DNA of 64,000 bases, taken from the NCBI GenBank assembly GCA_030686995.1, contig CM060680.1:80962060-81026059 (forward strand), in the 5' to 3' direction. Positions 23,160 to 35,330 of this stretch are shown here, one piece after another (position 1 is the stretch's first letter; the number at the start of each line of letters is the position of its first letter). The notes below the pieces were generated by a model. It did no database searches. It was given only the letters and a program-made list of their open reading frames with translations, and was not told the DNA's origin. This DNA comes from Artemisia argyi. Taxonomy: Eukaryota; Streptophyta; Magnoliopsida; Asterales; Asteraceae. The translations under genes and the position numbers were made by a program.

Positions 23160-24430
23160 CATTTTATGAGGTTAGGTGTCAAGCACTGTATGTGCTTTTC
23201 TTTTACCCTTTTGGGTTGAGATGTAGGACCCACCAACATCCTTTGTACTTGATTGTTTTTTGGCATAATAATATTTTACCGGGGATAATCATTTTACCCA
23301 GAAAAGAAAACTGTACATTATTCGATAGGGTCTTATCAAGTAATATGTAATAGATAAAGGTACAATGGTAGTTAATATGTTGTTTGTTTAGACGTTTAGT
23401 TGGATCTTGTGACTCGTTTGATTCATTCAAGAGATCACACACATGTAACGTGTATAAATACCCCCACCCTCACACAATGTGAGGGTGTGACACCATATCA
23501 ATACTCACGAGATTCCCTCTCTCACTTTCTAATATAATCAAATAAGTACATATTTTGTGTATTATTTATCCCGTTATTATTCTCATATCTTGTGTTTTAT
23601 ACTAGAACTGGTACTTAATTTGTTAATATGTCTTATTTTAGTAAATCTAGAGCAAATGGAGAAACAGCACGATAAGTGACAAGAAATGAAATTAGAATAA
23701 AGAAAATGTTGTATTAGAAGATAGTTGCGGCGTATCAATGATTATGGGGATACGCCATATGCCACACTTAGAAGACGTCGGATTTATTTTTATTCTAAAG
23801 AATATGGTGTATCCAGGTTTATGGGATACGACGCGTAGGAGCCAAGTCGAAGACCTAACCATATGTGTATTCAGTTGAATACGGTGTATCCATATTAAAA
23901 TATGGGGATATGCCCTCTGATCAGGCCTTGGTCAGACGTTGACCAATATTAGTTTAATGACTTGGAAAATAATTTATTTTATTGGATATGGCGTATCCAA
24001 ATAGGGGATACGCCGTATTGGGGTCGATTCTCATTCCCAAATGACCGAAAGACGATTTTCGGAGCAAAAAGACACCATTAATTCAAGGCCATTTCACCAT
24101 TGAATAATATCTCCATTCATCATCATTAGACTAATCTTCGGTTTGAATGTTCTTTTCATCATGAACTGAATAGATCGGTGTATCTAAAACAAACAACCTA
24201 ATTAAAGTTCAAATTAGTTATTATCCTAACAACTGATCTATTTGTTGACTGTCCCCCTCTTTTTCTTTATGTAGATCGGATTTTCAGAAAACTGTTCTTT
24301 CTGAAGTAATCTATTTAAGATTTTCAGTAGTACTAGTAGTGTATATCCCCATTATTATATTAGTATTATACTCAAGATGCGCAAAAGGAAATTATATATA
24401 CTTGATGATAATAAGGGTTACGCTAAAAAA
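23160..24430. repeat. LTR-like remnant with repeated GGGATACGCC words
   Basis: After the acidic ORF the sequence has LTR-like features: a GTGTATAAATACCCCCACC TATA region near 23450 and a CTCACTTTCT-rich stretch. From about 23735 to 24020 the words GGGGATACGCC and GGCGTATCC recur, including the hairpin GGCGTATCCAAATAGGGGAT near 23990-24010. The second copy is at about 44.9-46.28 kb. No coding capacity. Confidence 0.45.
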
Positions 24431-24673
24431 ATTTAATGTGGCGATGTTGTAGATCACACGCCTTTTAAATTTAACAATCACAATAAAACAAGATTTATTA
24501 GCTAGACATGACAAATTTTTATTCAACTCCTAAAATGAACAATGTTGCAATCTGACCTTTTACTCACTTGACACGGCATTCATACTAAATTTTATAAATA
24601 AAAAAGGAAGAGAACTTATGTAGAGTATGTTTCGATTATAGCTGTAAGTTTGTCTTGATTTTTAGTAAAACTG

Positions 24674-24680
24674 TATAAAA
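24674..24680 (+). promoter_or_regulatory. TATA box of type B gene 1
   Basis: TATAAAA in the context AACTG-TATAAAA-CAGAAG, 74 bp before the start codon. It is conserved in all four type B copies and differs from the type A promoter. Confidence 0.7.
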
Positions 24681-24754
24681 CAGAAGTCTCCGTATTGCTA
24701 AACACAACACACAATTAATCAGAGCAGCAAATTAACAAGCCTAGATCAGAGCAA

Positions 24755-25309
24755 ATGAAGAATTTCACTTTCCTTATAGTATTGGTTCTCCTGGCAACAC
24801 TCCCATTCAAGAACACCAGTGCTCAGACTTGCAAACCTAGTGGTGGAATACGAGGGATTAAACCACCACCTGGACAGTGCAACCAAATGAATGACTCGGA
24901 TTGTTGTGTCCAGGGCAAGTTCTACACCACGTACACATGCTCGCCTCCTGTGACAGGTGGTACGAAAGCTACACTTACGATCAATAGTTTCCAAAAGGGA
25001 GGTGATGGAGGTGGTCCATCGGAGTGTGACAACCAATACCATTCTGATGACACACCAGTTGTCGCACTCTCAACCGGATGGTACAAGGGAGGGGATAGGT
25101 GCCACAAGTATATTACGATAAATGGAAACGGGAGGAGTGTGAAGGCCATGGTTGTTGATGAGTGTGATTCTACAATGGGTTGTGATGCTGATCATGACTA
25201 TCAACCACCTTGTCCCAACAATATTGTTGATGCATCAAAAGCAGTGTGGAAAGCGTTAGGTGTATCGGAGGATAACTGGGGATATTTGGATATTACTTGG
25301 TCAGAATGA
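24755..25309 (+). CDS. Kiwellin / ripening-related protein, type B, copy 1
   Basis: Intronless 184-residue protein. The signal peptide [18 protein letters not shown] plus KNTSA gives a mature start [19 protein letters not shown], one residue longer than type A before the mature start. All ten family cysteines are present (26, 42, 50, 51, 62, 91, 116, 137, 143, 153), as is NDS at 46-48. Type B marks are [23 protein letters not shown] and CDADHD. One oddity: the near-terminal WGDLDITW motif of all other copies reads WGYLDITW here, an Asp to Tyr change. Conserved B promoter and conserved 3' flank suggest an expressed gene. Secretion to the apoplast and a defence role are family-based inference. 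Confidence 0.93.
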   Translation: MKNFTFLIVLVLLATLPFKNTSAQTCKPSGGIRGIKPPPGQCNQMNDSDCCVQGKFYTTYTCSPPVTGGTKATLTINSFQKGGDGGGPSECDNQYHSDDTPVVALSTGWYKGGDRCHKYITINGNGRSVKAMVVDECDSTMGCDADHDYQPPCPNNIVDASKAVWKALGVSEDNWGYLDITWSE

Positions 25310-26120
25310 GTGTATCTCCTCCTTGTAATTCTGTATTATGGTTGTTTTGGTTTATTGTTCATGTAAATGAAACGCGTGAATCTATACGTATACATGACTA
25401 AATTATTGCAAAGACACTCATAACAAAATACACAGATGAACTTATCCCCTTTAAAAAATTATTAGTCTCTCTTGTTCTACTAGTGGGTTTTATTTCAGAA
25501 TTTAGTTTCATAATTAGCAAGGATATAAAGACAGTAATTGTACTACTTATGATTTCTTAATAATGGGTAGGCACAATTTTAAAAAATTAAAAGAGGTACA
25601 CAGGTATGCATAATTTTTTTTAGAATAAAAGAGACGAAACGAGACGAAATGGTAGATAAGGAGATGAAACCGAGTGGTGCTGAATGAACCATTAAACAAA
25701 CTAATACTCTGCTGGCATCAAATGAAATCTAAAACTCAAGACTAAAAGAAGCAAAAGGAAGTTTCGAAAATCGATACAGAAACCTATGAGTACCCAGTAC
25801 CTTTGCTTCAAAACAGGTTTTTGTGATTTATGTGCACAACTTCTTTTTCAGGAACAGCTATGAAGACTGCAAATATATACGTAGATCATTCTTTTAATTT
25901 CCAAGGAATACTGATGCCACGTTTGATCGTTACTTAGCTATCTGAACTAAGTATTGCCGTCACTAGCTTCTTCTTGTTGGTTCATTTTAATTTTATACAA
26001 CTCATATTTCTGCTGATTTTTTCTAGACAATACTTAGAAGCTAGCAGAATATACAACGTTAACGAGATGGCAAAAAAAAAAAAAAAAAAAAATGCCAAAC
26101 CATAACAAAATGTACAACAC

Positions 26121-26292
26121 CTAAGCCCCTTCAAGTCTTTTTATTAGCTGAGAACCACAAGGATCAAAACCAGAAGAAAACAGGAAGGCGCCATTGGAAT
26201 ATATAGTGGTTAGAGATTTGTTGCAATGTGATATGATCCAACGAAAGAAATCATTTAGAGACTGCTGAAACTCTTGCCCAAGTTTCATACTT
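26121..26292 (-). pseudogene. Gene fragment X, copy 2
   Basis: Minus-strand frame homologous to 21412-21594, ending at the TAG at 26121-26123, with LNDFFRWIISHCNKSL and FDPCGSQLIKRLEGA. Parent gene unknown. Confidence 0.4.
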
Positions 26293-26776
26293 TATACAAC
26301 AGCCGCACAGTTGTCTATCCCAGCATTGATACATTAATGTTGAAAAAGAGCAAGTATACTTACTTTCGCATACCATAGTGAAACTTCCACTCATTGCTAA
26401 AATGTAATTTTTTGGTTAGTCAGCCAGAGAATTCGCATACCACAGTGAAACTCCCAGTCATTGCTGGAACAGCTAGCAATGCTCTTCGGAGCTCTCACCC
26501 ATTTTAATGTTTAAAATAGACTTTCAGATCAGCCATGAATTATTATTCTGTGAGACCCTTAGAATATCTATAATTAGTATAGTCTCTCTAATCAGTCAGT
26601 TAAGCAGAGTTAGTGTAGTGTGAATATGGCCTCTCTTTACATATAAACCTTGAACTCGAATATGATGATGATAATAGTAATAATTAAAAGAGTAACAATT
26701 CCAAAATAACTCTTATCTGTTTGTCTTAAAGCCACCAGAAAAGGTTAAAGTAGTATACATATGCTGATGTTCTGAT

Positions 26777-26783
<7 letters not shown>

Positions 26784-26838
<55 letters not shown>
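26784..26838. repeat. Poly(A) tract, 55 bp
   Basis: Uninterrupted A run upstream of the type A gene. The same site has 32 A at 48663 and only short runs at about 38540 and 61984, so it is highly unstable in length. Confidence 0.95.
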
Positions 26839-26840
<2 letters not shown>

Positions 26841-27071
26841 TTCCTAATAGTCAAAATGAAACTTTTATCTTTTAAGACTACCGAGTGGACAAACTTGTAT
26901 TCAACTATAGAGTAGACAATTTTGTTCTGTATGGCAAGTCAGTTGAAATGGCATGTTGCATTTCTTGATTTTATTATAAAGAAATTGAAGGTGCAACAGC
27001 TTTACAATTTTACCCATTTTCAGACCCGGAAATTAATGACTACAAGTTTGGCCTGTTGATGAGCCATAGTC

Positions 27072-27081
27072 TATAAAAAAG
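27072..27081 (+). promoter_or_regulatory. TATA box of type A gene 1
   Basis: TATAAAAAAG after GAGCCATAGTC, 71 bp before the ATG. A second possible TATA (GTATAAAAACATA) lies closer, about 40 bp before the ATG. Confidence 0.65.
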
Positions 27082-27151
27082 AAATCACGTTACCTTACAA
27101 TGCACTCAAAACAAGTATAAAAACATATACACACATACTCTTAGATAGAGA

Positions 27152-27703
27152 ATGAAGAGCTTTTGTTTACTTTTTATCTTGGCTCTATTAGCAGCATCGT
27201 CATTTGAGATAAAAGCTCAAACTTGCAAACCAAGTGGTGGTATACGGGGAAAGAAACCACCCGCTGGACAATGCAATCGTGAAAATGATTCGGATTGTTG
27301 TGTCCAAGGCAAGTTCTACACCACATATACTTGCTCACCTCCGGTGACAAGTGGTACTAAAGCTACACTGACCATTAACAGTTTCCAAAAGGGAGGTGAT
27401 GGTGGTGGTCCATCGGAGTGTGACAACCAATACCACTCTGATGACACACCAGTTGTCGCACTATCAACCGGATGGTACAAGGGAGGGGATAGGTGCCACA
27501 AGTATATAACAATTAATGGAAATGGGAGGAGCGTGAAGGCCATGGTTGTCGATGAGTGTGACTCTACAATGGGTTGTGATTCAGATCATGACTATCAACC
27601 ACCTTGTCCTAACAATATCGTTGATGCATCAAAAGCAGTGTGGAAAGCCTTGGGAGTATCCGAAGACAATTGGGGAGATTTGGATATTACTTGGTCCGAA
27701 TGA
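27152..27703 (+). CDS. Kiwellin / ripening-related protein, type A, copy 1
   Basis: Intronless, 183 residues. Signal peptide [18 protein letters not shown] plus EIKA, then mature [19 protein letters not shown]. It has ten cysteines in the family order and RENDSDCC with a potential glycosylation site. Type A marks are [21 protein letters not shown] and CDSDHD. From residue 60 onward it is nearly identical to type B, although the flanks differ completely. It sits about 1.8 kb downstream of the type B gene as the second member of a B-A pair. Predicted to be secreted; the target is not known. Confidence 0.93.
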   Translation: MKSFCLLFILALLAASSFEIKAQTCKPSGGIRGKKPPAGQCNRENDSDCCVQGKFYTTYTCSPPVTSGTKATLTINSFQKGGDGGGPSECDNQYHSDDTPVVALSTGWYKGGDRCHKYITINGNGRSVKAMVVDECDSTMGCDSDHDYQPPCPNNIVDASKAVWKALGVSEDNWGDLDITWSE

Positions 27704-29388
27704 TTAAATCTATTCTTATAAATATGTACAAAAGTTATCATGCTTTATACTTGTGAATGTCCTTTTTTTTTCGGCGATTATATTTGTGAATGTAATATAT
27801 ATGCTATTAAATTGGGTATTCCGTAATATTATGTATCAAAATTATTAACTTCTTGTGTTTCATACAAGACTTTAATTAGACAAATAGGCTACCCATTCAG
27901 TCAAACAACTACAAAATACACTCTTTTAACTTTAGATGTTACTAAACCACTAACTTTATGTGGGAATTCCTTCAGAATTCAGATTTTAATGGAATAGATA
28001 GACAGAAACTACAAAAGTTGCATGTGTAAGCGACCAAATCTCTCATACAATTGTGTAGCTCCTTGAGTATATAAATGTACATCAATTTCAATCAATGAAA
28101 TCAACCTTTTCACATACAAATAATATTATCTTTATAGTCTTATAGATTACCCAAGAACAAGAAGAATTTATACCACACGGTGGTAGAGATGGGGCCAATA
28201 GAATCGAGAAAGCAAAAAAGGAAGAAGTTGTAGATAGTTTTAACAACCGATACAACATTGAACTCATTAAAAAAATGTGTACTTCCAAAACATATTCATA
28301 CTAGCTTATGACAAATTGAGCAACTTGAGGAATACGTAGTTGAATACATTCATAATGATGATATGAACTACATATTTAGAGTTATGAGCGGCGTAAAGGG
28401 TTTGAGCAAACATTTAGTTGGTTTATACTCCTTTTTTGGGGTTTTAGTTGTTTTAATTTCTTTGCATATTTGCTTCATGTTTGTTTGTCAAATGTTTGTT
28501 TTTCGAAATCAATGTTTCGTTGAGGGTTGTCCTGGACTTTATCCAGGACTGAAGGACTAAAATTCGTTTTTAAACATAAAAAGAATGAAGCTGCCTAATA
28601 CTGTACTTGGAAATATATGGTTTATAAAAATCTTTCTTCAAAAATTTGAACTACACATGATTCTTTGAAATTAGGTTCCTATCTACACTCCTATTAAATA
28701 GATATGACATGGTTTTCATCTAAGATATTAAACTAATAAGTTAATGCATTATGGTATTTCTTTGACGCATTTGTCGAGAGTGAGAGATGCTAATAGTTTC
28801 TTATTAAAGGCGTTATTTTGTTGATATTGATTTTGCCATGCTATTGTTAATGCTTTCTATTGCCAATGTTGTTGTTTCATGCTAGGTATTTTATATTTAA
28901 TCTTGTCATTAGAATGGCAGAGAACAACATTGGACATCATAATTCTGGGGACCGAAATAGAATCTTAGAAGCCAAAATGTCTATAGTAGATGGATATCCC
29001 AAAATGCACCCAAGCCATAACCAATTGGCTATTGTTGTATATTTCTTGATAGCGAGGTACATTCTAGGAATTTAAATATGCAATAGCCATGTGAGTTGTT
29101 AATATATGTTTTATGATGTCATAATGTGCATCAGTTCAATCCTTGGTTGGATCAACGTACATGATTTCATATTTCAGTTGCAAACCGACAAGTAAGTGGT
29201 AACACACTTTTGACAACATAGTGAGTCTCAGATTTGGAAGACACTCAAAGTTTGAATATATATCAACAACAGACTTTCCGAACCAATTTTTTAACTTTGC
29301 TTTATATAATTAGCTTGATTTCAATATACTTTAGCCAGACATCCGGGGTAAATTCGGCATCCTCTTTTGACACGTAATGCACGGCTAT

Positions 29389-29890
29389 TAGGGTGAGCAT
29401 GGTGTGGGTTGCTATGGTTTTTGGTAAAAATCAAACAGCATCCGCAATTGCGGGTTTTAAAAAATGAGAATCAACAACCGCGCGGTTTTGCGGTTTTGGT
29501 TTGGTTTTTGCGGATTTTTCGGTTGTTAAAGTTTTTTCTTAAATTATATTTTTTTTGTATATATTTATTACAGAATAAATATATCATAAGGTTATATGGG
29601 TTGAAAAATATATGAAATACAATAGTGAAAGTCAAATGAGATAAAAAAAATAAAAATATCGATAACAAATTGAAAGAAAAATAAAATTATATGACCTAAA
29701 AACTTAAACAATAATTAACCAATAAAATGTGTATAAAATAACTAACTATAAAAGTATAAACAAAGGCATTTTATCATACAAAAATTATGAAATTTAGTGG
29801 ATTTATTTTAAAAAATGAATATGACGGAGTTGTTCGATGCGGTTATTCGGTGGAAACCTAAATCGCACCGCAAATGCAGTTTTTCTAATG
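29389..29890. mobile_element. Partial hAT-like MITE, TAGGGTGAGCA family
   Basis: Starts TAGGGTGAGCATGGTGTGGG and has an interior of TGCGGTTTT/CCGCACCGCAAA words, the pattern of the other TAGGG elements here. The right terminus is not recognisable, so it is truncated or degraded. The second copy starts at 51293. Confidence 0.45.
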
Positions 29891-30479
29891 AAACTAATCC
29901 TAGGTTCATTTTTTAGTCTAGTTTCCAAAAAATGTCAGCCATTTTCCCTAGATTTTTACCATTTATTTTATAAAATCAAACGTATACACGTATGTCAAAG
30001 CTGTTAAAAATCAAAAACTATGACCTAACTTGTTCGGGCCATATTTTATTGTTACTTATCGTCACGGTTCCTCCAACTCTCATAATTTAATTTAAAGTCT
30101 TATCTACAAAAGTCTCAACTGGCTCAACATGCAATTTTGCTTTCAACGTAATGATTTTTATGATCCTAATCTGGTACTCAGAAACTTGTCAGTTTTGACT
30201 AGTAGTAGCATATGGTTTATTAAAAATACTAAATCAACTGCAAAAATTATGAAATTTGACGTGGAACATCCTAACACATGTATAAAAGTCTGTAAAAATT
30301 GGAAAGGCCCAGAAAATGTTTAGGTTGGGTTTTCATAGTAAAGTTCATGACTAAAAATTCTGAACAACAACTTGTTTATAAACTTAACTTTAGTTCAATT
30401 TCAACACCTAAATCATATAATGGTGATAATACAAAGACATGAAATGATATGTAAACTTAATTTGAGTATGGAAATAGGT

Positions 30480-32600
30480 ATAGGATGCTTACAAATTAGT
30501 TAGTGATGAATGAATGATTAAGAACACAAGTAAAACCCAATGATCACACCAAAACCCTAACTATTAGCTTCCAAAAACCTTAATTTTCTTAACCCTTCTT
30601 GCAAAAACCCTTGGAACTCTAATGACCACCCTAGGACCAGCTGAATTATGTGTGAATTGTGAGAGCATTTAAGTGTAGAAATGAGTGGAAATGTCTTACT
30701 ATTTATAGGGGAAGGGTTAGCATAAAATGTATCAATTGACAAGACTCTTTTGCATGCATGGGTGATGGTGTGGTGCATGGTGGTGGTGTGAAGATGGTCT
30801 ATGGGAAAAGGAGGCAGGATTTGATGTGTTGTGATGTTGGCTTCATGTGTTTTGCATGTAAGTAAGGTAGTATGTTTAGGAATTATTTGATATAATATAT
30901 TTAATGGGGATTTTAAGTGTTTTATTAGGGGGGTGGGGGGGGGGGGGGGGCAGTTTTTTGATGGGTATAAGGGGAGGGAAAAGAGTTATTTTTAAAGTGT
31001 ACAAGTGTTGGGAGTATCTGTAGAAAGGTGGTGAGGGTTTCGGGTATATTATGCATGTATGAAATGCATTAAAATGCAAGACTTGTATGATTTTAATAAA
31101 ACTTATTAAATCTGTGAAAACGTAGAGGGGGTTGAATACGTTACCGTTTAAAAACTTTAAAACTTGTTGTATCAAATATCCAATTAAGCTTGTTGTTATA
31201 TGAAAAATGCCAATTATAGTCTTATGACTAATATGAAGCATATAGTAAAACAAGTTGTCACACAAGCCTAAAAATCAAGCCACAACACAAACAATAATAG
31301 AATGCAAGTATAAAAGTAAAGAAAGTGCAAACCGCACACGATGATTTATAGTGGTTCGGTCACGGAGCTCCTCTCCCTACTCCACTCCCCGAGTACCCAA
31401 CTCGAGAGTTACTTCACTAGATCAACAAGCTCCATTCTCAGCGGAGAAAACCTTACAAACGTTGCTTACACTTTTTTCGGTACAAAGCTAAATACCGGCC
31501 TCTAGTCCGTGGTGGAACCAACCTAACGCCGCCTATATAATATATTCGACACTAAGCTAGATGTTGAGTTCTTTTACAAGGGTATAACCACTCCCGTTAT
31601 GTTTTATGGCCCAACATAAAAACCTTGTGTTTTATAGCACAAACACATAAACCATCTAATCTAGTTTGGTGATTATATTGTGATGATACAATGATGATCC
31701 ATGACACAAATGTCTAATGGATATGAATGATCAATCTAAATGAACTTCTTGAATAAGAAGTCTTCAATCAATGAGGATGACAAGAGCTTTTGAATCTTCA
31801 TATGATGATATGCTTTGGTGGATGATGATGGCAGGATCTCCAAGCTTTCTTTGGTGGATCAAGATGTATGATATGCTTACCACAGAGATGAATGTTACAA
31901 GCATTATGATCATGTGATGGTGAGGGTGATTAATGTATGTTACTACATTGTTACATACTGATCTAAATGTATGTAAAATGATAGAGAGAATGTATGTTCA
32001 AGTGATAAGAAAACAACTAAACTTGTCTTGCTATTTATAGGCAAAAAGTCCAAAGAATATTTATCAAATCTTAACCAAATCTAACCAAAAGATATACCAA
32101 ATCTCTCCATGATTCTTTGTGTGTAAATCTAAACATAATATTTGCCAAATCTTTCTATGGATTCTAGTGTGTAAATCTAAACAAAAGATTTGCCAAATCT
32201 TCCAAATATCCTAAAGAGATATGATGATCCATGGAATGATGTAAAAATGCATTTCTATTTTGATTTAAAAGTTTAACCAAGTAAACTTGTAAAATGAATG
32301 TTATAGCTAGTTAAATGATATTGTTTAGTAAGTTAATGAGTTACTAAAAATGTTTGATTATTAATGTTATCACATTTTTATTATTTGTAAAACTTATTAA
32401 TATTACTTTAACACCTAATGTAGCACTTTTCCTATTTTGACACCGAAAGTGCACTTTGACACCTAAAATACTTAAAGACTCAAAAAATATTTTAAACATT
32501 CTAAATGGTTATCATAATGCCACATAACAAACATTTACTAACCTGTGTTGTAGCATACGAGGACTCGAGACGTTGAATGTATGTTGAGACAAAATATGAT
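30480..32600 (-). repeat. Retroelement-like non-coding block
   Basis: The layout resembles the LARD LTR at 557-3668: an AAACCCTAA-rich stretch with leader-like sequence, then CTATTTATAGG (a TATA box on the minus strand) at about 30700 and again at about 32030. A motif TTTATAGTGGTTCGGTCACG (about 31345) is typical of plant retroelement leaders. No boundaries or proteins found. Repeated at 53.0-55.1 kb. Confidence 0.3.
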
Positions 32601-33300
32601 TACGAGTAACTTGTACATTTTATGTTATGTATTAAATTATACGCTTGTCATGAATCAAAACAAACGAGACTGTATAGATTAAATATCGTAATATTTTCAC
32701 TAACAAAATCAAATGAAAAAACATATAAAATATGTTTATGCGAGTGTATATGCACATTGTTGATGTAGACTAAGCTTACTCTATAGTCGGTAAACGTTAA
32801 ATGTTGTTTTTCGGTTTACGCAATTTATATTAACGGTTATGCGTGAATGTAAATAATCAATATTCAAAGTGAATTGTTTTAGATTTAAAGATGAGTACTG
32901 AAAATACGAGTTATGATAGTTGATGAGTACTGAAAATACGTGTTATGATAGTTGATTATGGGATATACAAAACAAGACCTAATTTTAGCAATATAACTTA
33001 GCGCAAAACCAATATAAATATAGTTAATTCTAAAAAATAATAATAATAAAATAAATAAATAAATAAAATAATAAGAATATCATAACATATCATTAATTAA
33101 AAAAATCACCTTGTACATCAAATGTCGTAAAAAAACAAACTATACAAATCTAAAAACCCACCCCAAACAACAACAACCTGATCTTCCCAAGAAACAACAG
33201 CTTCTCATGTGCTCGAACTCTGTTTCTTTAACATGAATCAACAGCTCTATCACTTTCTTTATATCATGTTTTTAATACCTTTCAAAGAAGCTACACTCTG

Positions 33301-33516
33301 CTAGGCGACAAACGAACCCTTCACCACCTCTAGCTCCTTAATAACACCTTCCCTCTTCTTAATAACCTCGTTTAAATCCATGCAAACCTTCATAAGCTCC
33401 TCGGCGAGCTTCCTATCCTCGGCAACTGATCTATCAAAGTAGACAAACATCTGGTACTTCATAGATGTAGACTTGGTGGCTATTGCGAGTTCGTCAAGAC
33501 GTTCTAACCTAGCCAT
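33301..33516 (-). CDS. 71-residue hypothetical protein or gene fragment, intact copy
   Basis: The minus strand, from ATG at 33514-33516, encodes a charged, probably helical peptide (MARLERLDELAIATKSTSMK, FDRSVAEDRKLAEELMKVC, VIKKREGVIKELEVVKG). After the stop, other frames continue with coding-like sequence (KVIELLIHVKETEF), so this is likely a broken piece of a longer gene. The copy at 55805-56021 has a 1 bp insertion. No family recognised. Confidence 0.35.
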   Translation of the reverse strand: MARLERLDELAIATKSTSMKYQMFVYFDRSVAEDRKLAEELMKVCMDLNEVIKKREGVIKELEVVKGSFVA

Positions 33517-34360
33517 TGTTCAAAATTATCTTGAATTTGTGTTCTTTTAGGTCTTAAGAATGTATAAATTGATGACATTGGGGCTCCCTTAAATAACAAA
33601 AAAGCTATGTGAAAGGAACCGCTGGAGGGAAGATTAGCAGCCGAGAATCTCATGATGATACTTGTAAAACTAAAACACGCCGGCATATGTATGTCCAAAC
33701 TGAAAAATCATAATTAGCTAAATTTATAGGCTTTTTATTTAGATAAATCTAATGGGATTGGTAGACTTGGGACATAAACTTATAGAAGAACTACTACTAT
33801 CAAAAAGTGTATCAACAACCGGAACAAAAATAAGCATTCGATGTTTGATTCAGTAACGGTTTTCGAAAACATAATTACTAAAAACCAATGCTATAGACTT
33901 CGGCATATGAAAAGTAACTACTACATTTATAATAAAAATCGCTTAAGCAAAACCAAAAATTGCAATTCCTTCATCAGAAAAAATGGATATTTCTGTTGTG
34001 CAATAGCATCGTATACAGATGCTCCGCCACGACATGTGGGTTGAAATCCTCGTTAAAATACGATTAATTGAGTTCACCCAACTAATAAATTAATTTTTAG
34101 TTACGTTGGTAGTTACTCGGTTGAATAGATATACAAATTTTTTTTCCATTAGCATTTTGCATGATTTTATTTAGTTAATTGGTTAAATAGATAAATTATG
34201 CTCTTTGAATATGCAATATATAAGGTAAGAACTTAACATTAGTTTCAATAATTATGTTGTGATAATAACACAGTTCAACACATAACGAGTATTTAATCAA
34301 AAAAATAAAACGAAAAATAATTATCACATTATATATGAGTATTTTGCACACGCATTTTAA

Positions 34361-34377
34361 GTGGGACTTGAACCCAC
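34361..34377 (-). other. tRNA T-arm-like sequence
   Basis: The minus strand reads GTGGGTTCAAGTCCCAC, a perfect 5 bp stem with a TTCAAGT loop, preceded by CCTAGTGGTT. The rest of a tRNA cloverleaf is absent, so this is a tRNA-derived remnant (possibly SINE), not a tRNA gene. The copy is at 56866-56882. Confidence 0.35.
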
Positions 34378-35165
34378 AACCACTAGGTTAGGGAGTTTTC
34401 ACATATTCTAAACAATAGGGGTGTTCAAAAAATCCATCAAACGCAGTCGACCCGCTCAATTTGAAACCACATGAAACTGAAAAAGCCCCTGACCGGAAAA
34501 CCCACTTATTACATTTCAATTTCATTGTTTTATTTTCAAATATTCATATATACCTACATCGAACTATGTATTTTATACTAAGTTTTAACTACATATTTAA
34601 ACAACTTACAAACATTGATTCTTTTATTTCACTACTTCTACAAAATAACGACTTTTACTAATCTAATATAACATGTACAAATAGTTATGTATAACATTCG
34701 ATCAGCGTGATTGTAACCTATGAACGTCAAATAAATATTACATTTTATTAGTTGAGTTGTTATGCATTTTGATTTGAATGTAACTATTGTGACGGAAAAA
34801 CTTTAATATGGACTTTAAGGTTTTCAGTGTTAGTTAATTTGACCACAATGATGATGAGGTTAAAAAAAACATGCGTTTTTAAGGGGTCATTTAACCTCTA
34901 AACTCGTAAAGATTTGATTAATACCCTAAATCGTTTCTTTTCGAGTTTTAGGTACTTGAGAAGCAAAAGATGGAAATCAACGTGTTTTTTGCTCATTTAG
35001 ACAAGAAAATGAAGAAAACGACCGATTCACGAAACGCCCTTAAAGATGAAGTTATAAAATTCTCAAGTGACCACTCAGCCTCTGGTGACAATGTCATGAC
35101 CAAAATACGGATTTGATAAAGTTCCAGAATTTGCAAGTGACCATTCAGTGATTCAGTCTATAGTG

Positions 35166-35330
35166 ACCACCTAGCCTGACGGCATCACTACCATGCAAAC
35201 AGTGCATGACGGTGTCACAAGCTACAAAGCGACGCCGTCACAACGGCGACAATGCAAAGGACGAAACCCTAATGATGGCGAGCTGACGGCGTCACACCTA
35301 TAAAGTGACACTGTCACAATTGTAAATCTA
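35166..35330. repeat. GACGGCGTCAC palindromic word cluster
   Basis: Several close variants of TGACGGCGTCAC, GCGACGCCGTCAC and GTGACACTGTCAC within about 165 bp. The copy lies at about 57670-57830. It is probably part of a degraded retroelement. Confidence 0.45.

Noticed and set aside
21412..26292. CRISPR-like or bacterial-style repeats
   Set aside because: Repeats here are paralogous flanks of duplicated plant genes; no regular spacer structure occurs anywhere in the window.
34350..34400. Possible tRNA gene on the minus strand
   Set aside because: Only the T-arm is convincing; no acceptor stem, anticodon arm or D-arm can be fitted around it.
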